Positions 45,595 to 55,948 are shown, numbered from the stretch's first letter. The stretch is DNA of 64,000 bases from Psychrobacillus sp. BL-248-WT-3 (GCF_012843435.1 NZ_JABAFC010000005.1:87115-151114); one strand, 5' to 3'. A program made the numbers and translations. Notes: generated by a model not told the origin, from the sequence alone.

Positions 45595-47795
45595 ATAAAA
45601 AATTTCGTTTTCAATGGGGAGCCTTTCTAATGTTTTTACTTTATGGAGGGCTCTTTTTTGTATTGCTAAGCCGCTTTGTATTTATTCAGGTTACAGGTAC
45701 AGCAGAAGGGGAAGTTTTAGCTTCAAAAGCAGACGATAAGTATGGACGTGTTCAAGAAATACCAGCAAATCGAGGCAATATTGTAGATCGTAATGGCGAG
45801 GTAATTGCAGAAGATACCTTAAGCTATAAGATGATTGCAATTACGAGAGCAGAGGTTTCAGGTAATAGTAAAGTCCCTCGACATGTTGTGGATCCAGAGG
45901 ATACTGCTAGAATACTTGCAGAATATATTGATATGTCAGAGCAAGAGATTCTAGAGATATTAAATAAAGGTATTGAAAAGGACAAGTATCAAGTCGAGTT
46001 TGGCAAAGCTGGAAGAGATATTAGTCATAAGAAAATGTTAGAGATTAAGAGTTTAGAACTTCCTGGAATTCAGTTTAGCCAAGATTTAAAAAGGTTATAT
46101 CCTAATGGGACATTTGCATCTCATTTAATAGGATTTGCTCTCAAGGAAGAGAACAAGGATGGGGAAGCCATTGCAGTGGGGAAAATGGGACTGGAGTACA
46201 TTTATGATAAAAAGCTTACTGGTGTGCCAGGTAAAGTGGAATATCATAGCGATACAAAAGGCTTCTTACTTCCTAATGCAAGCAAGATGGTCACAGAAGC
46301 ACAAGATGGCTATAACATTCACTTGACGCTCGACAAAACAATAGAAAACTTTTTAGAAGATGCTATGAATAAAGCAGAAGAAAAGTATAATCCTGAAAAA
46401 ATGACAGCCATTGTTGCAAATGCTAAAACAGGTGAGATATTAGCAATGGCTCAACGACCGACATTCGAACCGAATACGAGAGAAGGACTTTCGACCAATT
46501 GGTTGAATGAAGCCATTGAGCAAACGATAGAACCGGGTTCTACGATGAAAATCTTTACTTTAGCATCTGCTATTGAAGAGGGTGTTTGGAATCCAAATGA
46601 TCAATTTAAATCGGGTACTTATAAAGTCTATGATAGAAAGATTAGAGACCATAACGATGGGGTAGGTTGGGGCACTATATCTTATCTAGAAGGTTTCCAA
46701 AGATCTTCTAACGTTTCCATGGCTTTTTTACTAAATAAAATTGGAGACGAAACCTTTATTGAATATATTCGTCGATTTGGTTTTGGGGAGCCCACTGGTA
46801 TAGACCTTCCGAATGAAGCAAGTGGTATTGTAAATGATAGGTATCCGATTAATATATACACAACTACTTATGGGCAAGGTGTTACTGTCACTCCTATTCA
46901 ATTAATACAAGGAATGACAGCTATTGCAAACGAGGGTACCATGTTACAGCCTTTTGTAATTGATAAAATCGTTAATCCTAATACTGGAGAAGTTGTAGAT
47001 GACAACGAACCAGTGGAAAAGAAATCTCCTATTTCGGCAAGTACTGCAAATCAGGTAAAGGAAATTCTTGCTAGTACTGTTACATCTGATCATGGTACAG
47101 CACAACGATTTAAGCTAAATGGGTATACTTCAGCTGGAAAGACGGGTACAGCGCAAATTCCAAAAGGGGATGGAAGCTACTTTTGGGGAAGACAGCTATT
47201 CCTATATTCCTTTTTAGGGATGGCTCCTGTAGAAGATCCACAGCTCATCGTGTATGTTGCCGTACAGAAACCGAAAATTAAAGCGACAGAGGTAGGATCA
47301 CAGCCTGTATCGGAAATATTTAACTCTGTTACTGAAAATAGCTTGAAATATTTAAATATAGAACCTGAAAACCTTGAATTATCTAAACCGATAAAAATGC
47401 CTGATTTAATTGGTAAAAATGTGTTAGACAGCCAAATGGCGTTAGAAACTCAAGGATTAAAAACTGTTATAATTGGACAGTTGGATCAAGTGTTAGAGCA
47501 ATATCCTAAGGCTGGCACCTCTGTTATTTCTCAAGGAACTGCGTTTATAAAAGGGAGTGGGGAAATAGTACTTCCGAACTTTGCAGGGTGGTCAAAAAGA
47601 AATCTTATGATTTATAAGTCACTTTCTGGGTTGCCTATTGAAATAATAGGAGATGGCTTTGTGTCGAAGCAAAGTTTAACAGCTGGCTCAGTTGTTACTA
47701 GTGACTCACCAATTGTAGTTCAATTGTCGAGTCCAAAGGAAATTGCTGAAAACAGCGTAGTGGAAGAAGAATTGGAAGAACTACCGCAAGACTAG
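45591..47795 (+). CDS. pbpB: Penicillin-binding protein 2B
   Basis: 734 residues. One N-terminal anchor (about 12-30), dimerisation domain with RGNIVDRNG, transpeptidase domain with STMK (active-site Ser, about residue 318), SSN and KTGTAQ, then two PASTA domains from about residue 597 (IKMPDLIGKNVLDSQ and EIVLPNFAGWSKRN). It cross-links septal peptidoglycan, working with FtsW. It overlaps ftsL by four bases. Confidence 0.96.
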   Translation: MNKKFRFQWGAFLMFLLYGGLFFVLLSRFVFIQVTGTAEGEVLASKADDKYGRVQEIPANRGNIVDRNGEVIAEDTLSYKMIAITRAEVSGNSKVPRHVVDPEDTARILAEYIDMSEQEILEILNKGIEKDKYQVEFGKAGRDISHKKMLEIKSLELPGIQFSQDLKRLYPNGTFASHLIGFALKEENKDGEAIAVGKMGLEYIYDKKLTGVPGKVEYHSDTKGFLLPNASKMVTEAQDGYNIHLTLDKTIENFLEDAMNKAEEKYNPEKMTAIVANAKTGEILAMAQRPTFEPNTREGLSTNWLNEAIEQTIEPGSTMKIFTLASAIEEGVWNPNDQFKSGTYKVYDRKIRDHNDGVGWGTISYLEGFQRSSNVSMAFLLNKIGDETFIEYIRRFGFGEPTGIDLPNEASGIVNDRYPINIYTTTYGQGVTVTPIQLIQGMTAIANEGTMLQPFVIDKIVNPNTGEVVDDNEPVEKKSPISASTANQVKEILASTVTSDHGTAQRFKLNGYTSAGKTGTAQIPKGDGSYFWGRQLFLYSFLGMAPVEDPQLIVYVAVQKPKIKATEVGSQPVSEIFNSVTENSLKYLNIEPENLELSKPIKMPDLIGKNVLDSQMALETQGLKTVIIGQLDQVLEQYPKAGTSVISQGTAFIKGSGEIVLPNFAGWSKRNLMIYKSLSGLPIEIIGDGFVSKQSLTAGSVVTSDSPIVVQLSSPKEIAENSVVEEELEELPQD

Positions 47796-47864
47796 AAGAG
47801 TACTAGAATAGTTAAGGACGTTTTCTCATAAGCTATCTAAAACGGACATAAAGGAGAAAACGTA

Positions 47865-49763
47865 ATATCTAAACTTAAACAAGTTATTCGGCTACGGATG
47901 ATATGGGTTATTACGCTGCTGTTGTTTCTGGCGGTAGCGGGAAAGCTTATTCAGCTTCAGTTTTTTCAGTTCAGTGAATTGACTACTAAAGCTAAGGAAA
48001 GCTGGGACCGAGAGCTGCCTTATGCTTCTGAAAGGGGCAATATTCTTGATCGAAATGGGGAGGTAATAGTTGGTAACAGACTATCTCCTACCCTTTTCTA
48101 TATGCCTTCCCAAAATAAAGAACCAGAGAAGGTTGCAAAAGAAATTGCACCATTGTTAGAAGTGGAAGAGAGTAAGCTATACGAACAGATTAACAAGAGA
48201 GCTTATCTTGTTAAAATTGCTCCAGCAGGGAAGAACATTACGTCTGACTTAGCTATGCAGATTCAAGATAAAAATGTAAAGGGTCTGTATGCTGGTATTG
48301 ACTATGTCAGAGATTACCCGCATGGTAAAATGCTTTCGAGATTGTTAGGCTTTACCGGATATGATGCCCAGGGGCTTGCTGGAATCGAATATCAATACGA
48401 TTCTGTCTTGAAGGGCAAAGAATCAGCCATTCGAATGTTTACTGATGCTAAAGGCATTCCACTTCCACATGTGGATGACAGTTGGAAAAATGGACAAAAT
48501 GGTAACCATGTCCAATTAACAATCGATATGAAAATTCAAACCGTAGTAGAGAGAGAATTGTCACAAGCAATGGATAAATATGAGGCAACGCAAGGCATTG
48601 CAATCGTAATGAATCCTAATAATGGAGAGATACTAGCACTAGCTTCGGCTCCAAATTTTGACCCTTCTTCTTATCAAGAAGTTGATTCTACTATTTACAA
48701 TCGTAACTTACCAGTTTGGATGACATTCGAACCTGGATCCACGTTTAAAATTATTACGCTTAGCGCAGCACTCGAAGAAAATGTTGTTAACTTAGATAAT
48801 GACCATTTTCATGATGCTGGTTACACAATTGTAGAAGGAGCAAGACTGCGATGCTGGAAACGACAAGGGCATGGTAGCCAAACGTTTCTGGAAGTTGTAG
48901 AAAATTCCTGTAACCCGGGATTTATAGAATTAGGCAGGAGAGTTGGACCTGACAAGCTTTCAGAGTACATAAAGAAGTTTGGATTTGGTCAATCCACAGG
49001 TTCTGGAATGGCTGGAGAATCTTCGGGCATTCTATTTAGTAAAGATGCTTATGGGCCAGTTGAACATGCAACCACTTCATTTGGCCAAGGTATTTCTGTC
49101 ACACCGATTCAACAAGTTCAAGCAGTAGCAGCGGCTATTAACGGCGGCTATTTGTATAAGCCTTATATTGTTAAGAACATTGTGGATGGAGAAACAAATA
49201 AAATTCTATCTACAGCAGAACCAGAAATGAAAACGCAAGTAGTATCAGAAGCAACTTCTCAAAAAGTACGTGAGGCACTTGAACACGTGGTTGCTCATGG
49301 TTCCGGTAGAAACGCCTATAGAGACCAATTACGGATAGGTGGAAAAACTGGGACTGCACAAAAGGTTCAGAACGGCCGATATATGGATGGAGAGTACATT
49401 GTTTCTTTCATCGGCTTTGCTCCTGCGGATAAACCAGAACTTATAGTATATGTAGCAATTGATAATCCAAAGCATAGTACTCAGTTTGGTGGAGTAATTG
49501 CCGCACCAATAGTAGGTCAAATTATTGAAGATTCACTTGAGGTTACCGGTGGAGGTAAACAATTAGAGAAAGATTATAGATGGGGAGACGTTCAAACCGT
49601 CCGCGTCCCAAATCTTGTAGGAACTAAAAGAAAAGAAATTACATCGTACATGTATCCGTTTCAAATTGTTTGGCACGGCGATGGAGATGAAATCTTAACT
49701 CAATTACCGAAAGAAAACAGTCTTATTCCGTTAGATGGGACTATACATGTTTACACAAAATAA
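47865..49763 (+). CDS. spoVD: Stage V sporulation protein D, start codon ATA
   Basis: A class B penicillin-binding protein: STFK (Ser active site), SCN, KTGTAQ and one C-terminal PASTA domain. SpoVD works with SpoVE in spore cortex synthesis. Read from ATA 47865 the protein is 632 residues, with ISKLKQVIRLRMIW before the membrane anchor, as expected of the family. AAGGAG lies 8 bases before the ATA. The first ATG (47898) has no ribosome site and would leave almost no basic cytoplasmic residues. So the start is either non-standard or lost. It stands between pbpB and mraY, where B. subtilis would also have murE. Confidence 0.85.
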   Translation: MSKLKQVIRLRMIWVITLLLFLAVAGKLIQLQFFQFSELTTKAKESWDRELPYASERGNILDRNGEVIVGNRLSPTLFYMPSQNKEPEKVAKEIAPLLEVEESKLYEQINKRAYLVKIAPAGKNITSDLAMQIQDKNVKGLYAGIDYVRDYPHGKMLSRLLGFTGYDAQGLAGIEYQYDSVLKGKESAIRMFTDAKGIPLPHVDDSWKNGQNGNHVQLTIDMKIQTVVERELSQAMDKYEATQGIAIVMNPNNGEILALASAPNFDPSSYQEVDSTIYNRNLPVWMTFEPGSTFKIITLSAALEENVVNLDNDHFHDAGYTIVEGARLRCWKRQGHGSQTFLEVVENSCNPGFIELGRRVGPDKLSEYIKKFGFGQSTGSGMAGESSGILFSKDAYGPVEHATTSFGQGISVTPIQQVQAVAAAINGGYLYKPYIVKNIVDGETNKILSTAEPEMKTQVVSEATSQKVREALEHVVAHGSGRNAYRDQLRIGGKTGTAQKVQNGRYMDGEYIVSFIGFAPADKPELIVYVAIDNPKHSTQFGGVIAAPIVGQIIEDSLEVTGGGKQLEKDYRWGDVQTVRVPNLVGTKRKEITSYMYPFQIVWHGDGDEILTQLPKENSLIPLDGTIHVYTK

Positions 49764-49816
49764 AAATAACTATAGTACATTCATGATTAGTTGTGCGTAT
49801 TTAAGGAGATTTTTTT

Positions 49817-50788
49817 ATGACATTGTCTACAACGTTAATTACACTTATTGCTAGTTTTTTAGTATCTGTTATACTTGCCCCGATTATTATCCCCTATTTA
49901 AGAAGGATGAAATTTGGGCAAAGTATAAGAGAAGAGGGGCCAGAATCCCATCAGAAAAAAGCTGGAACACCTACCATGGGTGGTTTAATATTTTTAACCT
50001 CAATCATTGTGACAACACTTGCTATTTCGTTTATATTTGACAAGCTTACGACACAGTCAATCGTATTGTTGTTAGTATTAGTGGGCTTTGGGTTAATTGG
50101 GTTCTTGGATGATTTTATAAAAGTAGTTTTAAAGAGAAATTTAGGTTTAACTTCTCTACAAAAACTAATCGGACAAATAATTATTGCGATTATTGCCTTT
50201 TTCTTGTTAAAGCTAGGTCCATTTGATACTTCAATTTCCATTCCATGGACTGATATTACGCTTTCTTTAGGTCAGTTCTATGTTGCCTTTTTAGTGTTTT
50301 GGCTAGTTGGCTTCTCCAATGCAGTAAACCTATCAGATGGGTTAGATGGTCTTGTATCTGGTACAGCATCAGTATCCTTCGCTACTTTTGGAGTGCTTGC
50401 TTTAATATACGAACAAACGGATATTGCAATTTTTGCCTTTAGTGTTGCTGGAGCCTTGTTAGGTTTTCTATTGTTCAATAAAAATCCTGCTCAAGTTTTT
50501 ATGGGAGACACTGGATCACTAGCTTTAGGTGGAGCACTAGCTATGGTTTCAATTCTTGTTCAACAAGAAGTGCTTCTATTGATCGTTGGGATTATCTTTG
50601 TAATAGAAACATTATCGGTTATATTACAGGTCATTAGCTTCAAAACTACTGGTAAGAGAATATTTAAAATGAGTCCGATTCACCATCATTTTGAACTTTC
50701 TGGCTGGAGTGAACGTAAAGTTGTCACCGTATTTTGGGCTATTAACTTTGCGGCAGCAATGTTTGTAGTGATTATGGAGGTTATGTAA
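49817..50788 (+). CDS. mraY: Phospho-MurNAc-pentapeptide transferase
   Basis: 323 residues, ten membrane helices. The catalytic Asp pair is in FLDDFIKV and the motif [12 protein letters not shown], with [10 protein letters not shown] near the C-terminus. It transfers phospho-MurNAc-pentapeptide to undecaprenyl phosphate to make lipid I. AAGGAG precedes the ATG by about 8 bases. Ends 1 base before murD. The usual murE before it is missing. Confidence 0.97.
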   Translation: MTLSTTLITLIASFLVSVILAPIIIPYLRRMKFGQSIREEGPESHQKKAGTPTMGGLIFLTSIIVTTLAISFIFDKLTTQSIVLLLVLVGFGLIGFLDDFIKVVLKRNLGLTSLQKLIGQIIIAIIAFFLLKLGPFDTSISIPWTDITLSLGQFYVAFLVFWLVGFSNAVNLSDGLDGLVSGTASVSFATFGVLALIYEQTDIAIFAFSVAGALLGFLLFNKNPAQVFMGDTGSLALGGALAMVSILVQQEVLLLIVGIIFVIETLSVILQVISFKTTGKRIFKMSPIHHHFELSGWSERKVVTVFWAINFAAAMFVVIMEVM

Positions 50789-50789
50789 A

Positions 50790-52148
50790 TTGAAACAGCT
50801 ACCTTTTGTATATCATAAAAAAATACTTGTTTTAGGCTTAGCCAAAAGCGGTACAGTTGCTGCTGAGCTCTTGCATGACTTAGGAGCATTTGTCACAGTT
50901 AATGATTCCAAGCCATTTGAGCAAAATGAAAATGCTCAATATCTTTTGACCAAAGGATTGACAGTCATTTGCGGTAGTCATCCAGAAGACTTGCTGGATG
51001 AAGGGTTTAATCTAATCGTAAAAAATCCTGGAATTCCTTATACGAATAGTGTAGTTGCAGAAGCTATAAAAAGAGGTATTCCTGTATGGACAGAAGTAGA
51101 GCTTGCGTATCGTATTAGTGATGCTCCCATGATCGGAATTACTGGGTCAAATGGTAAAACTACTACAACGACTCTTATATACGAAATGTTGAATCATGCT
51201 TCTAAGCAACCGTTAATTGCGGGTAATATAGGTACTGTTGCCTCTGGGGTTGCAGAAAAGGCAACTGCAGACAATACAATTGTTATGGAGTTATCCTCCT
51301 TCCAGTTGATGGGAACTGAACAATTAAAACCTAAAATCTCAGTTTTAATGAATTTATATGAGGCACACTTGGACTATCATAAGGATTATCAAGAATATAC
51401 AGACGCAAAATTTAATATTACCAAAATGCAGGATGAAAATGATTGGTTTGTCTATAATGCAGAGCAACAGTTAGTTCAAGATTATGCTGATAAAAGCCAA
51501 GCACAAAAGGTTCCTTTTTATGTTAGCAAAAAGACAGCTAATGGTATAAGTGCCGACGATCAATTTGTATATTGGAATGGTGAACAACTTTTTGAACGCT
51601 CCCTTATTGCACTACGAGGTAAGCATAACTTGGAGAATGTATTAGCTGCAACTGCTGTGGCTATTTTGTCAGACTGCTCGTTAGAGAGTATTAAATTTGT
51701 ATTACAAACCTTCCAAGGTGTAAGGCATCGCACTCAGTTTGTGTTAGAGTCAGATGGACGTAAGTTCTACAATGATTCTAAAGCTACTAATACGCTGGCT
51801 ACCAAAAGTGCGTTAGAAGGGTTTACTGAGCCTGTCGTGTGGATAGCGGGTGGAGTTGATCGAGGACATTCGTTTGATCAGCTTATTCCTTATTTACCTA
51901 ATGTAAGAGCACTTGTACACTATGGTGAAACAGCGGAAAGACTACAGAAATTTGGAGAAGAGAACCATATACCCTTCGTGAAAAGAGTCTCTAATTTAGA
52001 GGAAGCCACTCGTTTAGCTGTGGAGGTATCAGAAAAAGGAGACATTATTCTTCTTTCTCCCGCTTGTGCAAGCTGGGATCAATATGAGAGCTTTGAAATT
52101 CGAGGGGATGAATTCATCAAGGTTGTTGAATCTTTAACGAATAATTGA
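50790..52148 (+). CDS. murD: UDP-N-acetylmuramoylalanine-D-glutamate ligase
   Basis: 452 residues. P-loop GITGSNGKTTTTT (about residues 113-125), central ligase motifs MNLYEAHLDYHKD and NDSKATNTLATKSAL. It adds D-Glu to UDP-MurNAc-L-Ala. TTG start 50790, with GGAGG upstream in the mraY end, 1 base after the mraY stop, so translation is coupled. Confidence 0.97.
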   Translation: MKQLPFVYHKKILVLGLAKSGTVAAELLHDLGAFVTVNDSKPFEQNENAQYLLTKGLTVICGSHPEDLLDEGFNLIVKNPGIPYTNSVVAEAIKRGIPVWTEVELAYRISDAPMIGITGSNGKTTTTTLIYEMLNHASKQPLIAGNIGTVASGVAEKATADNTIVMELSSFQLMGTEQLKPKISVLMNLYEAHLDYHKDYQEYTDAKFNITKMQDENDWFVYNAEQQLVQDYADKSQAQKVPFYVSKKTANGISADDQFVYWNGEQLFERSLIALRGKHNLENVLAATAVAILSDCSLESIKFVLQTFQGVRHRTQFVLESDGRKFYNDSKATNTLATKSALEGFTEPVVWIAGGVDRGHSFDQLIPYLPNVRALVHYGETAERLQKFGEENHIPFVKRVSNLEEATRLAVEVSEKGDIILLSPACASWDQYESFEIRGDEFIKVVESLTNN

Positions 52149-52161
52149 AAGGATGAAATAA

Positions 52162-53256
52162 TCGAAAGATAAACGTAAGTTACTATTCTTATCGTCTGTA
52201 TTATTTTTATCAATTATTGGAATTTTGTTTGTGCATTCAGCCGGATCGTATTGGAGCGAGGTTCATTATCAAGGGCAAACGCCTTTCGCTTTGAAACAGA
52301 GCTTGTATTTAATAGTTGGGGTGGCAGGAGCATTTTTTATACAAAATAAATCATTTCTCCGCCTTCCCACATTTTGGCACGTTTTATATATCATATCGGT
52401 GGTATTGCTTATAGGGGTATTGATTCCTGGTATCGGTGTCGTACGGAATGGTTCACAGAGTTGGATATCTCTTGGTTTTACAAACTTTCAGCCTGCAGAG
52501 CTGTCTAAAATTGCTGTATTAGGCGTGTTGGCTTTAGCTTTAGCAAAGGAACAAAAAAACAAAGGTAAACTATATATGCGTAGCGCACTTCTACTCTTGC
52601 TTCCAATAGGGTTAATAATGGTTCAACCAGATTTTGGATCTGCTTTTGTATTAGTTGTAGCAGTATTTATGCTGTTATTTGTTGCAGGACTTCCTTTAAA
52701 GTTTTTTTTCGCCATTGGATTATCTGGGGTAATAGGTTTAGCAGCACTAATCATTTCTGCTCCGTATAGGTTAGTTAGGATCCAAGCTTTCTTGGACCCT
52801 TGGAAAGACCCTTTAGGTTCTGGATTCCAAGCAATTCAATCACTATTAGCCATTGGTCCAGCTGGTCTATTCGGTTTCGGCTACGGAAATAGTCGCCAAA
52901 AGTTTTTATATTTGCCAGAGCCACAGAATGATTTTATCTTCTCCATTTTATTGGAGGAAACGGGATTTATCGGTGGGATAGTTGTAATCTCTGCCTTTGT
53001 TGTTTTTTTCACTACTAGCTATATGATGGCTTCCCGTGCGAAGACAAGAGAGGCCCAATTAATGATAGTAGCCTTAACCTCCTTACTTGTTGTACAAACG
53101 TTTTTAAATATGGGAGTAGTAACTGGCTTGTTACCTGTTACAGGGGTAACCTTACCATTTATTAGCTATGGCGGGTCATCCTTAGTAATGACCTGGGGGA
53201 TTATCGGAATCATTTTAAACTTGGCTAATACATCTAGTACAGAAGGGAGGCGGTAG
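52162..53256 (+). CDS. spoVE: SpoVE (SEDS family), start codon apparently lost
   Basis: The frame is open from a TCG at 52162 to 53256 (about 364 residues). SEDS signatures: GSQSWISLGFTNFQPAELSK, VQPDFGSAF, GVTLPFISYGGSS. Membrane helix 1 (RKLLFLSSVLFLSIIGILF) is encoded but the first usable start, TTG 52225, falls after it. AAAGGA lies 8 bases before TCG 52162, exactly where a TTG would fit. A TAA stands just before. Either a mutated start (TTG to TCG) or an unusual initiation. SpoVE is the spore cortex polymerase partner of SpoVD; murG and murB, which follow it in B. subtilis, are absent. Confidence 0.82.
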   Translation, partial: SKDKRKLLFLSSVLFLSIIGILFVHSAGSYWSEVHYQGQTPFALKQSLYLIVGVAGAFFIQNKSFLRLPTFWHVLYIISVVLLIGVLIPGIGVVRNGSQSWISLGFTNFQPAELSKIAVLGVLALALAKEQKNKGKLYMRSALLLLLPIGLIMVQPDFGSAFVLVVAVFMLLFVAGLPLKFFFAIGLSGVIGLAALIISAPYRLVRIQAFLDPWKDPLGSGFQAIQSLLAIGPAGLFGFGYGNSRQKFLYLPEPQNDFIFSILLEETGFIGGIVVISAFVVFFTTSYMMASRAKTREAQLMIVALTSLLVVQTFLNMGVVTGLLPVTGVTLPFISYGGSSLVMTWGIIGIILNLANTSSTEGRR

Positions 53257-53257
53257 A

Positions 53258-54055
53258 ATGGAAAAAGTCATCGATATCGAAGATCGAATACCTACCTTAA
53301 AAGAAAAAAGAAGACGTAGAACAAACAAAAAATTTTCCATTCTACTTTTTCTCTTTGTCTTTACTCTATTGGTCTTGCTTTATTTTCAATCGTCTTATAG
53401 TCAGGTACAAAAAATAGAGCTAGATGGGGCTAAGCTTTTCTCCGTGAATCATTACATTGAACAAAGTGGTCTAAAAATTGGAGATTCCATGTGGAGCTTT
53501 AAGGAAAAAGACATAGAAAATTCATTGGAGAAAAGCGATTGGGTAGAATCAGTTCAAGTTAAAAGAAAATGGCTATCCAGTGTTCATATCGAAGTTAAAG
53601 AATTTAAACAAGTTGGATATGTAGAAAAGGAAAATGCACTTCAAATAATTTTGGAAAATGGTAAGACTATAATTCCAGAAGATGAGATTGTTCCTGTCGA
53701 AGGGCCAATCATCGCAGATTTTGAAGATGAAAAAATTCGATTACGTCTTATAAAAGAACTTAAAAAGTTGAATAGTGAAGTGTTATTAACTATCTCTCAA
53801 ATAAACTACGTCCCTACAGAGAATGATATATACTCTATTCAAGTTTTTATGAATGATGGTAATGAGGTACAAGCTCTAATCCCGTCATTTTCAAGTAAAA
53901 TGAATTATTATCCGTCGATTATTTCACAAATAAACCCAGATCAAAAAGGAGTAATCGATATGGAGGTAGGGTCATATTTTGAACCCTATCAAAAGGTTTT
54001 AAATGAAACTGAGGGTGAGGAGGCCATTGAGGATGAAGAAGAGGAGTCGTCTTAA
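53258..54055 (+). CDS. divIB: Cell division protein DivIB/FtsQ
   Basis: 265 residues: basic cytoplasmic N-terminus (KEKRRRRTNKK), one membrane helix (about 29-44), then the POTRA domain (VQKIELDGAKLFS; WVESVQVKRKWLSSVHIEVKE) and an FtsQ-type domain. It bridges FtsL/DivIC at the septum. GGGAGGCGG precedes the ATG. Its 3' end overlaps the next gene by 23 bp. Confidence 0.92.
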   Translation: MEKVIDIEDRIPTLKEKRRRRTNKKFSILLFLFVFTLLVLLYFQSSYSQVQKIELDGAKLFSVNHYIEQSGLKIGDSMWSFKEKDIENSLEKSDWVESVQVKRKWLSSVHIEVKEFKQVGYVEKENALQIILENGKTIIPEDEIVPVEGPIIADFEDEKIRLRLIKELKKLNSEVLLTISQINYVPTENDIYSIQVFMNDGNEVQALIPSFSSKMNYYPSIISQINPDQKGVIDMEVGSYFEPYQKVLNETEGEEAIEDEEEESS

Positions 54056-54752
54056 TGTTCCTTTTCGTGGACGTATTCTTATCTCGCTGGTTAGTTTAGT
54101 GTTAGGGTTCATTTTAGCTTATTCCTATAGCATGGCATCTGCAGATAAAGAAATAGAGGGTAATGATAGCTATTCGTTGGAAATACAAAAGTACAGAGAG
54201 CAGCTAATAGAACAGAAGGAAATGAATAAGGAATTAACAGAAGAGATAAATAAAAAACAACAGGCTATTAGAGTTTTTGAAAAGTCATTTGTGGATAGCG
54301 AAGAAAGCGTGGAAGAGTTAGTAAAGGAGGCTGAAATGCTTCGGTTACTAATGGGAGACATTCCATCTGAGGGGAAAGGCATTTCAATAGCTTTGCAGGA
54401 TGGTGAGTATAATCCTTCTCAGGAAAACCCAAATGATTACATTGTTCACGAAAGTCATGTATTTAAAGTGATAAATGAGCTAAAAATATCAGGAGCAGAA
54501 GCAATTACTATTAATGGACAAAGGCTTCATGCTCAATCTTACATATCGTGTACTGGCCCAGTGATAACCGTCGATGGACGAGCTTTTCCCGCGCCTTTCA
54601 CAGTTGAAGCCGTAGGTGATCCCAAGGTATTACTAGCATCTGTTAACTTAGGTGGCGGTATTGTAGATCAGCTAACAAACGATAATATCGTAGTCACCGT
54701 TGAAGAAAAGAGTAACATCATGATGCCTGCCTTGCGTGGGGACCAAAATTAA
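54033..54752 (+). CDS. ylxW: DUF881 protein (YlxW type)
   Basis: 239 residues: N-terminal anchor (about 12-28), coiled coil (about 40-85), then the DUF881 domain with GKGISIALQDGEY, EAITINGQRL and ITVDGRAFPAPF. Function unknown; the genes occur as a pair in dcw clusters of bacilli. ATG 54033 is used with GAGGAGG about 11 bases upstream; the frame opens at 54003 without a signal. Confidence 0.8.
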   Translation: MKKRSRLNVPFRGRILISLVSLVLGFILAYSYSMASADKEIEGNDSYSLEIQKYREQLIEQKEMNKELTEEINKKQQAIRVFEKSFVDSEESVEELVKEAEMLRLLMGDIPSEGKGISIALQDGEYNPSQENPNDYIVHESHVFKVINELKISGAEAITINGQRLHAQSYISCTGPVITVDGRAFPAPFTVEAVGDPKVLLASVNLGGGIVDQLTNDNIVVTVEEKSNIMMPALRGDQN

Positions 54753-54776
54753 CAAAGGCAAAGGAGGGCCGAATAC

Positions 54777-55496
54777 ATGAAAAAAACCGTCTATATTCGG
54801 TTTACTATAATTTTGTTGATCGTTGGTTTCATGATTGCCATTCAATACAATACAGTAAAACAACCAGAAACTCGCGATACGCGTGATGTATGGGAGATTC
54901 GCCAAGAGCTTGCCACGGAAACACAGCTGCATTCCGAATTGTTGTCGGAAGTGCGCCTGTTAGAGGAGACAGTTGGCAAGTATGACAATATGGTCAATGA
55001 AAGCCCTGAAATAGCTTTAAATGAAACCGTTAAACAATTAAAACAGGATATTGGTATAGCTGATTTTAAAGGTCCAGGACTAACCATAACAATTGAACCC
55101 TCTTTAGAGAGTATGATGGTGGGGGAGCAAATAGAAGAAATATCTCCTGATTTATTAATTCGATTAATTAATGAGATTAATCGCTTTAAAGCGGAGGCAG
55201 TAGAAGTGGATGGCAAAAGGATTGTATATTCCTCTGCTATAAGGGATGTAAACGGCAGGACGACGGTTAATAACCTGACAATAAAAAAGGCCCCCTTCAC
55301 TATTAAAATTGGCACCTTAATATTAGAAGACGCTAAGAAAATGTATAACCAGCTACAAGCATCTCCTATCGGAGATAATTTTTACATTGATAATCTAAGA
55401 CTAACTATAGGTGAACCGGAAGATGAGGTTACAATACAAGCCTTTGATCAATCAGTAAATATGGAATTTTTACAAGAAGTGCCAGGGGGAGAATAG
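54777..55496 (+). CDS. ylxX: DUF881 protein (YlxX type)
   Basis: 239 residues, paralogue of the gene before it, with the same order: N-terminal anchor, coiled coil and DUF881 domain (KGPGLTITIEPS, EAVEVDGKRIVYSS). AAGGAGGGCC precedes the ATG by 6 bases. The pair ylxW-ylxX-sbp is conserved in B. subtilis. Confidence 0.8.
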   Translation: MKKTVYIRFTIILLIVGFMIAIQYNTVKQPETRDTRDVWEIRQELATETQLHSELLSEVRLLEETVGKYDNMVNESPEIALNETVKQLKQDIGIADFKGPGLTITIEPSLESMMVGEQIEEISPDLLIRLINEINRFKAEAVEVDGKRIVYSSAIRDVNGRTTVNNLTIKKAPFTIKIGTLILEDAKKMYNQLQASPIGDNFYIDNLRLTIGEPEDEVTIQAFDQSVNMEFLQEVPGGE

Positions 55497-55498
55497 TT

Positions 55499-55849
55499 AT
55501 GTGGTTGCCGTTTTTAGGATTAATACTTGGAATATCACTTGGCTTAATGACTGATATTCAAATTCCAGAGGTTTATGAAAGCTATTTATCCATTGCTGTT
55601 TTAGCTGCACTAGATACTTTGTTTGGAGGAATTAGGGCACAACTTCAACAAGTTTACGATGATAAAGTATTTGTTTCCGGTTTCTTCTTTAATATTGCTT
55701 TAGCTGCTGGTCTTGCCTTTCTGGGGGTCCATTTAGGGGTAGATTTATATCTAGCGGCCATCTTTGCTTTCGGTGTTCGACTCTTTCAAAATATAGCTGT
55801 GATTCGTCGAATAATATTAACAAAATGGCCTGAGAGAACAAAAAGATAA
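55499..55849 (+). CDS. sbp: Small basic protein Sbp (DUF1290)
   Basis: 116 residues with three to four membrane helices (1-20, 29-45, 60-80, 83-100) and basic end KWPERTKR. It occurs before ftsA in bacilli; function unknown. Start 2 bases after the ylxX stop. Confidence 0.85.
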   Translation: MWLPFLGLILGISLGLMTDIQIPEVYESYLSIAVLAALDTLFGGIRAQLQQVYDDKVFVSGFFFNIALAAGLAFLGVHLGVDLYLAAIFAFGVRLFQNIAVIRRIILTKWPERTKR

Positions 55850-55948
55850 TGTTTTGTGCTATAATTTACTATTTCTTTAGAAAATTTTAGACTTTATAGG
55901 TTTTTTACAATAGAATAATAAATAAAGAGTTATTAGGAGGTGCCACGG

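Noticed and set aside
52153..52164. ATG at 52153 as the start of spoVE
   Set aside because: It is in frame, but the third codon is TAA, and the ATG sits inside the ribosome site. It cannot start the protein.
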